DNA of 17,319 bases, taken from the NCBI GenBank assembly GCA_017380275.1, contig JAFOEH010000216.1:1-17319 (forward strand), read 5' to 3'. Under the pieces are notes generated by a model, which had not been told where the DNA came from, ran no database searches, and was given only the letters and a program-made list of their open reading frames with translations. Both the position numbers and the translations under genes were made by a program. This stretch comes from Alistipes sp. (GTDB lineage: Bacteria > Bacteroidota > Bacteroidia > Bacteroidales > Rikenellaceae). How positions within the stretch are numbered: the stretch's first letter is position 1; each line of letters opens with the position of its first letter. Positions 7,545 through 14,994 of this stretch are shown in pieces.

Positions 7545-8251
7545 TATATAATTTCAAATGCAATCTCCATCATATTAGTGAATGCTGTCTGGCGCTGCTC
7601 GGCTGATGAGGCCTCGCCCGTCACGAGCGAATCGGAGATTGTGCAGATGCAGAGTGCCTCGTTAGAGCTGCGTGCCGCATTCATATAGAGTGCCGCAGCC
7701 TCCATCTCTACGGCCAGCACACCCATCTTCTGCCACTCGCGCCAACGCTCGTCCTCACCATAGAAGACATCGCTCGAGAGGATGTTACCCACCCTATAAT
7801 TTATACCCATCGCCTCAGCCTTCTCCACCGCAGCGCGTGCCAGCTGAAAGTCGGCCACCGGAGCATACGTGCCGGGCAGATTGTAGTGGGCTGCGTAGTT
7901 CGAGTCGGTGCAGGCACCCAAGCCAATGACCACATCGCCAATCTTAAGATCGGGATGGTAGGCGCCGGCCGAGCCTGTGCGGATGATGCGCTTAACGCCG
8001 TAGAAGTTGAAGAGCTCGTAGGTGTAGATACCAATCGAGGGGATACCCATTCCGTGGCCCTGCACCGAGACGCGCTTGCCCTTATACGTTCCCGTATAGC
8101 CCAACATACCGCGTACGGCGTTGTACTGCACGGGGTTTTCGAGAAAGGTCTCGGCCATAAATTTGGCGCGCAACGGGTCGCCTGCCATAATCACGCGATC
8201 GGCAATCTCGCCCTCGCGGGCACCGATGTGGGGTGTGGGAATGTTAGCCAT
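7544..8251 (-). CDS. deoD: Purine nucleoside phosphorylase, DeoD type
   Basis: Splits purine (deoxy)ribonucleosides with phosphate into the free base and (deoxy)ribose-1-phosphate in the cytosol; the family forms trimeric dimers (hexamers). 235 residues, the normal length. Seen: TPHIGA at the N-terminus, [16 protein letters not shown] (the GDPLRA phosphate loop), [28 protein letters not shown], and VEMEAAALY for ribose binding. Asp207 in SDSLVTGE corresponds to the catalytic Asp204 of the E. coli enzyme. It starts 13 bases after nagB ends and overlaps rbsK by one base, so it is within the operon. It links purine salvage to the neighbouring nucleobase-permease locus. Confidence 0.94.
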   Translation of the reverse strand: MANIPTPHIGAREGEIADRVIMAGDPLRAKFMAETFLENPVQYNAVRGMLGYTGTYKGKRVSVQGHGMGIPSIGIYTYELFNFYGVKRIIRTGSAGAYHPDLKIGDVVIGLGACTDSNYAAHYNLPGTYAPVADFQLARAAVEKAEAMGINYRVGNILSSDVFYGEDERWREWQKMGVLAVEMEAAALYMNAARSSNEALCICTISDSLVTGEASSAEQRQTAFTNMMEIAFEII

Positions 8252-8264
8252 AGTTGTGTATATT

Positions 8265-9056
8265 TTACAAATTATCCTTTTCGATATCCTTGAAGTAGCG
8301 ATAGGTATTAACCTTCAGCTCGCCTACCGAGCCTTCGTCGCAAACCAAGATTCCCTTGGGATGCATCTGCAACGCTGTGATGGTCCAAGCGTGCGACACG
8401 GCACCCTCGACACACTGCTGTACGGCACGAGCCTTCTTATGGCCGAGCGCCAACACCAGCACCTGCTTTGCGGCACATACTGTACCTACGCCTACGGTAA
8501 GGGCCAGTTTAGGGACTTTATTTACGTCGTTGTCGAAGAAACGCGAATTAACGATGATGGTATCCTCGGTGAGCGTCTTTACGCGAGTGCGTGAATTGAG
8601 CGAAGAGAAGGGCTCGTTGAAGGCCAGGTGGCCATCTTCGCCCACACCGCCGATGAAGAGGTCGATACCGCCCGCAGCCTCGATCTTGCGCTCGTAGGCA
8701 TCGCACTCAGCCTGCAAGTCTGCGGCGTTGCCATTGAGGATATTCACATTCTCGGCCTTGATGTCGATGTGCGAGAAGAAGTTATTCCACATAAACGAGT
8801 GGTAGCTCTCGGGGTGCTCCTCCGGAAGGCCGACGTACTCATCCATATTGAACGTAATGACGTTAGCGAACGACACCTTGCCCTGCTTATAAAGGTTGAT
8901 CAGCTCGGCATACATACCCAGCGGAGTTGAGCCTGTGGGGAGTCCCAAAACGAAGGGGGCACTACACTCCTTTGCTTTTGCATTGATCTGAGCCGCCACA
9001 TAATTTGCCGCCCAGCGACCGGCCTCGGCCGATGTGTTTTCGATAATTACTCTCAT
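8265..9056 (-). CDS. nagB: Glucosamine-6-phosphate deaminase
   Basis: Converts glucosamine-6-phosphate to fructose-6-phosphate and ammonia, the entry of amino sugars into glycolysis. 263 residues. Residue numbering matches the E. coli enzyme exactly: Asp72 and Glu73 in FNMDEY, Asp141, His143 and Glu148 in [11 protein letters not shown], Arg172 in NSRFF and Lys208 in HKKA, the last two binding the phosphate. LPTGSTPLG at 39-47 is the other phosphate loop. All the catalytic residues are present, so it should be active. It follows the NagB/LmbE fusion gene by 12 bases and precedes deoD by 13, all on one strand. No nagA (GlcNAc-6-P deacetylase) is in the window, which bears on the possible job of the fusion protein. 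Confidence 0.96.
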   Translation of the reverse strand: MRVIIENTSAEAGRWAANYVAAQINAKAKECSAPFVLGLPTGSTPLGMYAELINLYKQGKVSFANVITFNMDEYVGLPEEHPESYHSFMWNNFFSHIDIKAENVNILNGNAADLQAECDAYERKIEAAGGIDLFIGGVGEDGHLAFNEPFSSLNSRTRVKTLTEDTIIVNSRFFDNDVNKVPKLALTVGVGTVCAAKQVLVLALGHKKARAVQQCVEGAVSHAWTITALQMHPKGILVCDEGSVGELKVNTYRYFKDIEKDNL

Positions 9057-9068
9057 TTTATTGCTTTT

Positions 9069-11003
9069 TTATATCTTCATTTTAACAAATACCTCAATTG
9101 CCTGATACTCAGCCATACCCAACAAATCATATAGGCGGGCCGTATTCTGCGTGCGCTCCTCGGCACGCTGCCAGAACTCGCGCGAATCCTCACCCGGGAA
9201 GGGGACGATATCCTTCTGCGAGAGGTGGCGATAGATGGCGTGGCGCTTCTTGATAAGCTCGTCGGGGCTCAACGGCACGGCCATATCAACCATACCGATC
9301 TCCCACTCCATCCACGCGCCACGATAGAGCCATACGACACACTCATTGAGCCACTCCTCGCCCTTGTCGCGCAGACGATAGATAGCCTCCAGAACGGCCT
9401 CCGTGCAGACACGGTGTGTACCGTGAGGATCGGCCAGATCACCCGCCAGATAGATCTGGTGGGGCTTGATCTGCTGCAGAAGCTCGGTGATAATCTCGAT
9501 ATCGCGATCCGTGCGCTCACCCTTCTTGATACCGCCCGTCTCATAGAAGGGCAGGTTGAGGAAGTGGGCATTGGTGTCAGCATTCAATCCAAACGAACGT
9601 ACCGCAGCACGCGCCTCGGCTCGACGTATAGCACCCTTGATATCGAGTAGTTCGCGCGGCTCAGGCTCGTTCTTCTTCTTCGAGGCTATAATGCCGGCTA
9701 TCTCGGCTACACGATCGCCAAAACCAAGCTCACGTGCAGTATCGATATGCTGCATCACCACATCGTCGTGAACAGCCACGTTACCCGATGTCTCGTAGGC
9801 AACGTGTACATCGTGGCCCTGCTCAACCAATCGGATGAATGTACCTCCCATCGAAATCACATCGTCGTCGGGGTGTGGCGAGAAGACAATCACACGCTTG
9901 GGATAGGGTGTAGAGGGTACGGGGCGAGTCGAGTCGTCGGCATTGGGTTTGCCGCCCGGCCAGCCCGTGATGGTATGCTGAAGGTCGTTAAAGACCTTGA
10001 TATTCACTTTATCATAGCTTGCATCAACAGCCTCAAGCAACTCGCCAAGCGAGTTCTCGAGATAGTCGTTGTAGGTGAGTTTCAGGATAGGCTTCTTCAC
10101 CATCTCGCACAACCACACAACGGCCTTGCGCACCATACGCGGAGTCCAATCGCAGGGACCTACGAGCCAGGGAGCCTTCTTCACGGTCAGCATCTCGGCT
10201 GCGGGTGCATCCACGACAGCCTCGATGGCAGCGTGATTCTGCAACAGCGACGCAGGAATCAGACGCGAGGGCTCACCCTCGACCACCTTGTGGATCACTT
10301 CGGCCTTATCCTCGCCCCACGCCATAAGAATAATGCGTTTGGCGCTCATTACGGTACTCAGGCCCATCGTGATGGCCATACGCGGCGTATTCTCGCTGCC
10401 GTAGAAGTTAGAAGCCTGCATCTTGCGCGACTGATGCGAGAGCTGCACCATACGCGTCACGGACTTGGCATAGGAGCCAGCTTCGTTAAATCCGATCTGG
10501 CCCTGCTCACCCATACCGATAACCATAAGGTCGATATTGCGCGCCTTGCGATCGTAGTCCATACAATACTTCGACACCCTCTCCAACGGAATATCGCCAT
10601 CGATCAGATGGACATTCTCGGGGAAAATATCGATGCGATTGAGCAGCTCCTCCTTGATTCGGTAGCTACGGCTCTGCTGTGCATCGCTCTTGATCGGATA
10701 GAACTCGTCGAGGCTATAGACCTCCACATTCTTAAACGACACCTCGCCCGCCTCATATCGGCGCACCAGCTCACGATATACGCCCAGCGGAGTGCGGCCC
10801 GTCGTAAGGCCGAGAACGAAGTTACGATCCGACTTTGACTGATGCTCGGTGATTGCATCGATGATCTGCTGCGCGACATACGCAACACCCTCGCGCTCGA
10901 CAGCATAGACCGTTGCGGGAATCTTTTCAAATCGATGGATGATATCCTTAGGGGTGCCTTCCAAAAGCAACCCTCCATCCTGCGGCAATGAATACTTGCT
11001 CAT
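9069..11003 (-). CDS. Fusion of a degenerate glucosamine-6-phosphate deaminase domain and an LmbE/PIG-L-type deacetylase domain
   Basis: 644 residues. The N-terminal half (about 25-285) is NagB-like: LTTGRTPLGVY (66-76), YSLDE with Asp99 (equivalent to NagB Asp72), FNE with Glu174 (Glu148) and Lys233 (Lys208). However the catalytic Asp141 and His143 are replaced by Gln167 and Gln169 (GEQGQ), and the phosphate-binding Arg172 by Asn199. The C-terminal half (about 368-610) is LmbE-like: SPHPDDD (375-381) and DPHGTH with His527 and His530, the zinc site of N-acetylglucosaminyl deacetylases. From memory, similar ~650-residue fusions occur across Bacteroidetes (for example BT_0258 of B. thetaiotaomicron) and are often misnamed glucosamine-6-phosphate deaminase. 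I infer a cytosolic deacetylase of an amino sugar or its derivative, with a non-catalytic sugar-phosphate-sensing domain, feeding the NagB encoded 12 bases downstream. The substrate is unproven. Confidence 0.87.
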   Translation of the reverse strand: MSKYSLPQDGGLLLEGTPKDIIHRFEKIPATVYAVEREGVAYVAQQIIDAITEHQSKSDRNFVLGLTTGRTPLGVYRELVRRYEAGEVSFKNVEVYSLDEFYPIKSDAQQSRSYRIKEELLNRIDIFPENVHLIDGDIPLERVSKYCMDYDRKARNIDLMVIGMGEQGQIGFNEAGSYAKSVTRMVQLSHQSRKMQASNFYGSENTPRMAITMGLSTVMSAKRIILMAWGEDKAEVIHKVVEGEPSRLIPASLLQNHAAIEAVVDAPAAEMLTVKKAPWLVGPCDWTPRMVRKAVVWLCEMVKKPILKLTYNDYLENSLGELLEAVDASYDKVNIKVFNDLQHTITGWPGGKPNADDSTRPVPSTPYPKRVIVFSPHPDDDVISMGGTFIRLVEQGHDVHVAYETSGNVAVHDDVVMQHIDTARELGFGDRVAEIAGIIASKKKNEPEPRELLDIKGAIRRAEARAAVRSFGLNADTNAHFLNLPFYETGGIKKGERTDRDIEIITELLQQIKPHQIYLAGDLADPHGTHRVCTEAVLEAIYRLRDKGEEWLNECVVWLYRGAWMEWEIGMVDMAVPLSPDELIKKRHAIYRHLSQKDIVPFPGEDSREFWQRAEERTQNTARLYDLLGMAEYQAIEVFVKMKI

Positions 11004-11039
11004 AGTGAATATATTAGTAGAGTTTATCTTCAGTTCAAA

Positions 11040-11053
11040 AGGGCTACAGCCCT
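11040..11053. repeat. Small inverted repeat in the leader of the fusion-nagB operon
   Basis: AGGGCT (11040-11045) and AGCCCT (11048-11053) are separated by two bases. It lies between the predicted -7 box (11063-11070) and the start codon at 11003, so it would be in the mRNA leader. It could be an operator or small hairpin; there is no U-tract. Low confidence in function. Confidence 0.3.
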
Positions 11054-11062
11054 ACCAATTAG

Positions 11063-11070
11063 CAAATTTA
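11063..11070 (-). promoter_or_regulatory. -7 box of the fusion-nagB-deoD-rbsK operon
   Basis: The minus strand reads TAAATTTG, a match to TAnnTTTG, 60 bases before the fusion start at 11003. The expected -33 TTTG is not evident. It stands back to back with the plus-strand box at 11166-11173. Confidence 0.5.
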
Positions 11071-11165
11071 CAAAAATATTTTCTGATTTGGTACTCTAAA
11101 AACGAAAATGAAACCTCAATATTGTAATAATTATCCACACGAAGGAATATTTGCGAATAAAACAT

Positions 11166-11173
11166 TATCTTTG
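11166..11173 (+). promoter_or_regulatory. -7 box of the GDPD-permease operon, flanked by an 8-bp inverted repeat
   Basis: TATCTTTG matches TAnnTTTG, 65 bases before the ATG at 11238. TTTGCGAA (11150-11157) and its reverse complement TTCGCAAA (11188-11195) flank it symmetrically, in a position where a repressor could act. The -33 element is weak. Confidence 0.5.
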
Positions 11174-11237
11174 CTTAAAACTTACGTTTCGCAAAGCGCA
11201 ACAAACGCAAGAACAATAATTCAATACTTATACTACA

Positions 11238-11996
11238 ATGAAAAAGATTTTAACTTTGGCACTTTGCCTGGTGGCATCGACCGCCGTTTTCGCTCAAACT
11301 CAAGTAATTGCACACCGCGGATTCCACGCTACGCAGAACTCTGTACGCAACTCGCTCTCGGCTTTGAAGCACGCCCAGGATCTGGGAGCTTACGGTTCGG
11401 AGTGTGATATCAACGAGACAAAGGATGGTGTTTTGGTTGTTGTTCACGGCCCGATGCACGGCGAGTATCGCGTTCAGGAGACCGACTACGCAACCCTCCG
11501 CGCAAAGGCGTTGGAGAATGGCGAGGTGCTGCCCACGCTGGAGGAGTATCTCGAGCAGGCTAAAAAGAACACCCGCACCAAGCTCATCATTGAGATCAAG
11601 GATCACAACACCCCCTCACGCGAGACTCGCGTTGTGAAGAACATCTTGGCGATGGTGAAGAAGTACAAATTGGACAACGATGTTGAGTACATTGCCTTCC
11701 GTCAGCACGTTTGCGACGAGCTGGTGAAGTATGGCCCCAAGGGCATCAAGGTGGCATACCTGAACGGTACGCTCACACCCGAGTACTGCAAGGATTTGGG
11801 TTACACGGGCATCGACTACAACTTCAGCGTTATGCAGAAGAATCCTCAGTGGATCAAGGAGTGCAAGGATCTGGGCCTGACCGTAAACGTATGGACCGTT
11901 AATGATCCCGAGCAGATCAAGTGGTGCATCGACCAGAAGGTGGATTACATCACAACGGACAACCCGCTGGAGGTTAATCGCCAGCTGGGCAAATAA
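11238..11996 (+). CDS. Exported glycerophosphodiester phosphodiesterase-family protein
   Basis: 252 residues with a signal peptide (about 1-20, ending VFAQ), so periplasmic or lipid-facing. The GDPD TIM-barrel motifs are visible: HRG (26-28), Glu55-Cys-Asp57 (metal ligands in the usual E-x-D), TKDG (61-64), His70, IEIK (118-121), and the C-terminal VNVWTVND plus DYITTDNP, typical of the family. Known members hydrolyse glycerophosphodiesters to glycerol-3-phosphate and an alcohol. Two departures are seen: the usual PENT-like motif after HRG is TQNS, and the Asp after His70 is Gly71, with no RTT motif following. So the substrate may differ, and a sugar- or lipid-phosphodiester is equally possible. 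It precedes the permease gene by nine bases and forms an operon with it. Confidence 0.9.
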   Translation: MKKILTLALCLVASTAVFAQTQVIAHRGFHATQNSVRNSLSALKHAQDLGAYGSECDINETKDGVLVVVHGPMHGEYRVQETDYATLRAKALENGEVLPTLEEYLEQAKKNTRTKLIIEIKDHNTPSRETRVVKNILAMVKKYKLDNDVEYIAFRQHVCDELVKYGPKGIKVAYLNGTLTPEYCKDLGYTGIDYNFSVMQKNPQWIKECKDLGLTVNVWTVNDPEQIKWCIDQKVDYITTDNPLEVNRQLGK

Positions 11997-12005
11997 TCCT
12001 TAGCG

Positions 12006-13271
12006 ATGGCTTTCAAATATTCGATTGACTCGCGCCCGCCCGCTGGGCAACTGCTACTCTACAGCCTGCAATGGTTTGTGCTGGCTGTGGCGGTGGTCGT
12101 CACATCGCTCTTCATTGCCGTAGGATCACCCGCTGAGCGGGTGCTCTACGCGCAAAAGGTATTTGCGCTTATGGGCGCAGCCACCATAATTCAAGCCTTG
12201 TGGGGCCATCGTATGCCTATCGTGGTAGGCCCTGCTTCGGTCCTGCTCGTGGGTATAATCACAGCTCTTGCATCGCAGGGTGAGGCGGTCAATACCAATA
12301 AGATTTACACCGCCGTACTGACTGGCGGCGTGGCTATCACGCTGCTGGCCTCGGGACGTATCCTGGAGCGCCTGCAACGCATCTTTACGCCGCGCATCGT
12401 TATCGTCATACTGATGCTAATTGCAGTGACACTCTCGCCAACGATCAAGAATCTGATATTCCCCGCAGGTGATGAGGCCCGCCACGGTTTCGGCCTATGG
12501 TTTGCTATCGCGGGCGTGCCGCTGATGGCGTTGGCATCGTTCAAGCTCAAGGGCGTGGTTAAGTCGTTGGTGATTCCGATTGCGCTGCTGGCGGGATGTG
12601 TGATCTACTACGCAATATATGGCGGCTACGGCGAGCGATTTGCGCAGTTCACCGCATCGGAGGGGCCGCTGTTGCTCCCCGCGCTGGAATTTGATGGCAG
12701 TATCATAGCGGCGTTTATGCTCTGCTACGTTGCTCTATTGATTAACGATGTGGGATCGGTGCAGTCGCTGGGCGGAATGTTGCAGACGGCCGACACCGAC
12801 AAGCGTTGTCGTCGAGGAGTGGGATTGACGGGATTGCTCAACATCGTAGCAGGAGGATTGGGTGTGATAGGTCCGGTGAACTACTCGATGTCGCCCGGTG
12901 TGATTGCATCCTCGCAGTGCGCTTCGCGTTATGCAATAATTCCCGCAGGCGTTGGGCTCATCATTTGCGCCTTCGTTCCATCGCTCATTGCGGCCCTTTC
13001 GGCCATTCCCGACACGGTCATTGGCGTGATTCTGCTCTACTTGATGGGCACACAGATTGCCGCTGCGCTGCATATGGTAACATCCTCGCGCTCGGTCGAT
13101 AGTTTCGACGAGGGTATGATCGTAGGCCTACCCGTTATGGTTGCCCTGCTCTTTGGCGCGATACCGATGGATGTCATTCCCGCGATTGTGCGTCCCATAA
13201 TAGGCAACGGATTTGTGATGGGAGTGCTGACGGTAATGTTGCTCGAACACGTCATAATGAAAAAGAGATAA
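12006..13271 (+). CDS. NCS2-family (uracil/xanthine permease-like) membrane transporter with divergent binding-site motifs
   Basis: 421 residues, almost wholly hydrophobic with roughly 12-14 membrane segments, in the inner membrane. Family features include VGPASVLLVGI (74-84), a TM8-like segment with NDVGS (247-251), and a TM10-like segment NYSMSPGVIASSQCASRY (292-309) that aligns with the family motif (as in E. coli UraA, TYGENIGVMAITRV). The substrate-binding Glu of TM8 (UraA Glu241) is Asn247 here, and the Glu-Asn of TM10 (Glu290-Asn291) is Met295-Ser296 followed by Pro297; only the following Gly is kept. NCS2 proteins are usually proton- or sodium-driven importers of uracil, xanthine or urate. 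With both acidic contacts lost, this member may carry something else. It lies in an operon with the GDPD-like gene and opposite the DeoD operon. Family fairly sure, substrate unknown. Confidence 0.85.
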   Translation: MAFKYSIDSRPPAGQLLLYSLQWFVLAVAVVVTSLFIAVGSPAERVLYAQKVFALMGAATIIQALWGHRMPIVVGPASVLLVGIITALASQGEAVNTNKIYTAVLTGGVAITLLASGRILERLQRIFTPRIVIVILMLIAVTLSPTIKNLIFPAGDEARHGFGLWFAIAGVPLMALASFKLKGVVKSLVIPIALLAGCVIYYAIYGGYGERFAQFTASEGPLLLPALEFDGSIIAAFMLCYVALLINDVGSVQSLGGMLQTADTDKRCRRGVGLTGLLNIVAGGLGVIGPVNYSMSPGVIASSQCASRYAIIPAGVGLIICAFVPSLIAALSAIPDTVIGVILLYLMGTQIAAALHMVTSSRSVDSFDEGMIVGLPVMVALLFGAIPMDVIPAIVRPIIGNGFVMGVLTVMLLEHVIMKKR

Positions 13272-13307
13272 AAAAAGTGTCGGCCCGATGGGACCGACAC
13301 TTTTTTT
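13270..13307. terminator. Bidirectional terminator between the permease and TPR genes
   Basis: Seven As and GTGTCGGCCC (13270-13286), loop GAT, then GGG, a bulged A, CCGACAC and seven Ts (13290-13307). The stem is long and stable with U-tracts both ways, at the meeting point of two convergent genes; it overlaps the permease stop codon. Confidence 0.93.
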
Positions 13308-13324
13308 ATTCTTCCGTGTAGGAA

Positions 13325-14296
13325 TTACTTCGTAAGCTCAGCAACAGCAGCCTTTGCGGGAGTTGCGTAAGGCTCAGCGGTAACCTTGCTCAGGATCTCG
13401 ATAGCCTTAGCCTTGTTCTCCTTTGCGTTGTAAGCAGAACCGAGGTTGAAGTAAACAGCGCTCTGATCAGCAGCATCAGTCTGCAATGCAGCAGCAGCCT
13501 CACCAATCTCGATAACCTTATCGTAATCCTTCTTCAAGAAGTAAGCCTGAACCAATACCTTCTGCTTCAAAGCCTCATCAGCGATAGACTCTGCCATAGC
13601 GATGATGCCATCGAAATCGTTAGCCTGCTGGAGAGTAGCGATCTTATTGTTGGTGTACTGGTTGATCTTTGCCTTAGCGTTAGCAATAGCAGCATCGTTC
13701 TTCTGGCCTGCGGGCAGAGCAGCAACCTCCGAGCAAACCTTAACACCCTCAGCGTACTTATCCATCTTGAAGTAGCACTCAGCCAGGTTCAAAGCCATAT
13801 CGGTGTTCTTGTTATCGGCAGCGTAACCCTTAGCGAAGATCTCAGCAGCCTTAGCGTAGTCGTTAGCGTTGAAGTAAGCACCACCCTGCACGAGGTAAAC
13901 CTGCGATACCATACGCTTTGCGTTATTTGCAGCAGCAGGAACCTTGTAGTCGGTACCCAACTTAACGGCCTTCTCCAAAGTAGCGATAGCCTCAGCATAT
14001 TTTGCATCACGAGCAGCGGCATCGGTAAGCTTCTGAGCCTCGGCCGCAGCGGTACGACCTACATAGAAAGTTGCGATAGGAAGGTTCTTCTTTGCGCTAT
14101 TTACCTGCTCCAGAACAGCGTCTTCATCTGACTCTGCACCTGCTGTGATAACCTGCTCGAGCAACTGAGCAGCCTTAGCATAATTCTTAGCAGCGAGAGC
14201 ATCGTTTGCCTCCTGCGCTACGGTAAGGACATCGGTCTGCGCGAAAGCGGCGGTGAAGCCCATCAGCGCAACTGCCAACAAAACAATTTTTCTCAT
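13325..14296 (-). CDS. Exported alanine-rich tetratricopeptide-repeat protein
   Basis: 323 residues with a signal peptide (MRKIVLLAVALMGFTAAFAQ), hence periplasmic. The rest is helical, Ala/Lys-rich, with several TPR-like pairs: about 25-55 (ALAAKNYAKAAQLLEQV), 140-175 (YLVQGGAYFNANDYAKAAEIFAKGY), 175-210 (ALNLAECYFKMDKYAEGVKVC) and 285-315 (YFNLGSAYNAKENKAKAIEILSKV). TPR proteins scaffold protein-protein contacts; none of the motifs names a partner. Codon choice is narrow and repetitive (GCA, GCC, AAG, AAC), suggesting high expression. A good promoter lies upstream, and it is separated from tadA by about 120 bases without a terminator, so some readthrough from tadA is possible. Function unassigned. 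Confidence 0.85.
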   Translation of the reverse strand: MRKIVLLAVALMGFTAAFAQTDVLTVAQEANDALAAKNYAKAAQLLEQVITAGAESDEDAVLEQVNSAKKNLPIATFYVGRTAAAEAQKLTDAAARDAKYAEAIATLEKAVKLGTDYKVPAAANNAKRMVSQVYLVQGGAYFNANDYAKAAEIFAKGYAADNKNTDMALNLAECYFKMDKYAEGVKVCSEVAALPAGQKNDAAIANAKAKINQYTNNKIATLQQANDFDGIIAMAESIADEALKQKVLVQAYFLKKDYDKVIEIGEAAAALQTDAADQSAVYFNLGSAYNAKENKAKAIEILSKVTAEPYATPAKAAVAELTK

Positions 14297-14350
14297 AGTT
14301 AAAATGTGTTTATTAAGTTATTGTTATAAAAATTCCTTATAGAACCCCTT

Positions 14351-14365
14351 GGGTTACAGGGTTAC
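14351..14365. repeat. Tandem GGGTTAC repeat at the TPR gene transcription start
   Basis: GGGTTAC occurs twice (14351-14357 and 14359-14365), one base apart, directly downstream of the -7 box (14372-14379), with CCCC at 14345-14348 able to pair with one copy. Could be an operator or leader structure; too short for certainty. Confidence 0.25.
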
Positions 14366-14371
14366 GAAACG

Positions 14372-14401
14372 CAAAGTTATAAAAAATTTCTTTGTTGCAA
14401 T
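14372..14401 (-). promoter_or_regulatory. Promoter of the TPR gene
   Basis: On the minus strand ATTG (14398-14401), 18-base spacer, TAACTTTG (14372-14379): a good Bacteroidetes-type promoter, giving a leader of about 70 bases before the TPR start at 14296. Confidence 0.6.
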
Positions 14402-14417
14402 AGGATTTACGCTCAAA

Positions 14418-14873
14418 CTATCGCAGTTTCTTGAAAAAATCCTTCATCAGCGCCTCGCATTCCACGCGCATAACGCCACTCACGACCTCGGTCTTGGGGT
14501 GGAGTATGCGGCCGCCAACAGTGGTGTAACCGCGCTTGGGATCATCGGCTCCGTAAACTACCCTATCGATCTGGCTCCACGCCAACGCACCAGCGCACAT
14601 CACGCAGGGCTCGACCGTAACATACAACGTACACCCTTTCAGATACTTGCCGCCCAGCATCGAGGCCGCTGCCGTGATAGACTGCATCTCGGCGTGGGCC
14701 GTAGCATCGGAGAGCGTCTCAACCAGATTATGGCCACGACCTACTACTCTGTCGCCACACACAATCACCGCCCCAATGGGCACCTCCTGCATTTGTAACG
14801 CTCGTCGGGCCTCAGTTATTGCCATCGACATAAATTTTTTATCCTGCTCGGCGATATTTTTCTGCTCTTCCAT
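14418..14873 (-). CDS. tadA: tRNA-specific adenosine deaminase
   Basis: Deaminates adenosine 34 in the tRNA-Arg(ACG) anticodon to inosine, letting it read CGU, CGC and CGA. 151 residues. The cytidine-deaminase-fold zinc site is complete: His60-Ala-Glu62 and Pro89-Cys90-Val-Met-Cys93 (PCVMC), with VPIGAVIV near the N-terminus and GYTTVGG further on. TadA is preferred to guanine or cytosine deaminase from the spacing and the PCVMCAGA stretch. It has its own start about 120 bases before the TPR promoter; a TTTG/TAATTTCG pair just before the ATG could be a near-leaderless promoter, weakly supported. The aspS promoter is divergent from it. Confidence 0.92.
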   Translation of the reverse strand: MEEQKNIAEQDKKFMSMAITEARRALQMQEVPIGAVIVCGDRVVGRGHNLVETLSDATAHAEMQSITAAASMLGGKYLKGCTLYVTVEPCVMCAGALAWSQIDRVVYGADDPKRGYTTVGGRILHPKTEVVSGVMRVECEALMKDFFKKLR

Positions 14874-14948
14874 AGTGTGCGAAATTAATAATTTCGTCTT
14901 GAAATTGCAAATCTGGGATTAAAGGGTGCGAAATATGCTTTTTCTTCG

Positions 14949-14956
14949 TATATTTG
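14949..14956 (+). promoter_or_regulatory. -7 box of the aspS promoter
   Basis: TATATTTG matches TAnnTTTG, 38 bases before the ATG at 14995, giving a leader of about 30 bases. The -33 box is weak. Shares the 120-base divergent region with tadA. Confidence 0.5.
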
Positions 14957-14994
14957 CGTGATATTAACGTCAATAATCAAAAAAAGATAAAGCT

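Noticed and set aside
9747..10838. 363-codon plus-strand open frame
   Set aside because: Lies wholly within the NagB/LmbE fusion gene on the other strand, whose motifs are unambiguous.
11108..11407. 99-codon plus-strand frame overlapping the GDPD start
   Set aside because: Overlaps the GDPD signal peptide in another frame and spans its promoter; no motif.
13325..14296. Repetitive Ala-rich codons as a DNA tandem repeat
   Set aside because: The repetition follows TPR helices and strong codon bias; there is no exact repeat unit at the DNA level.
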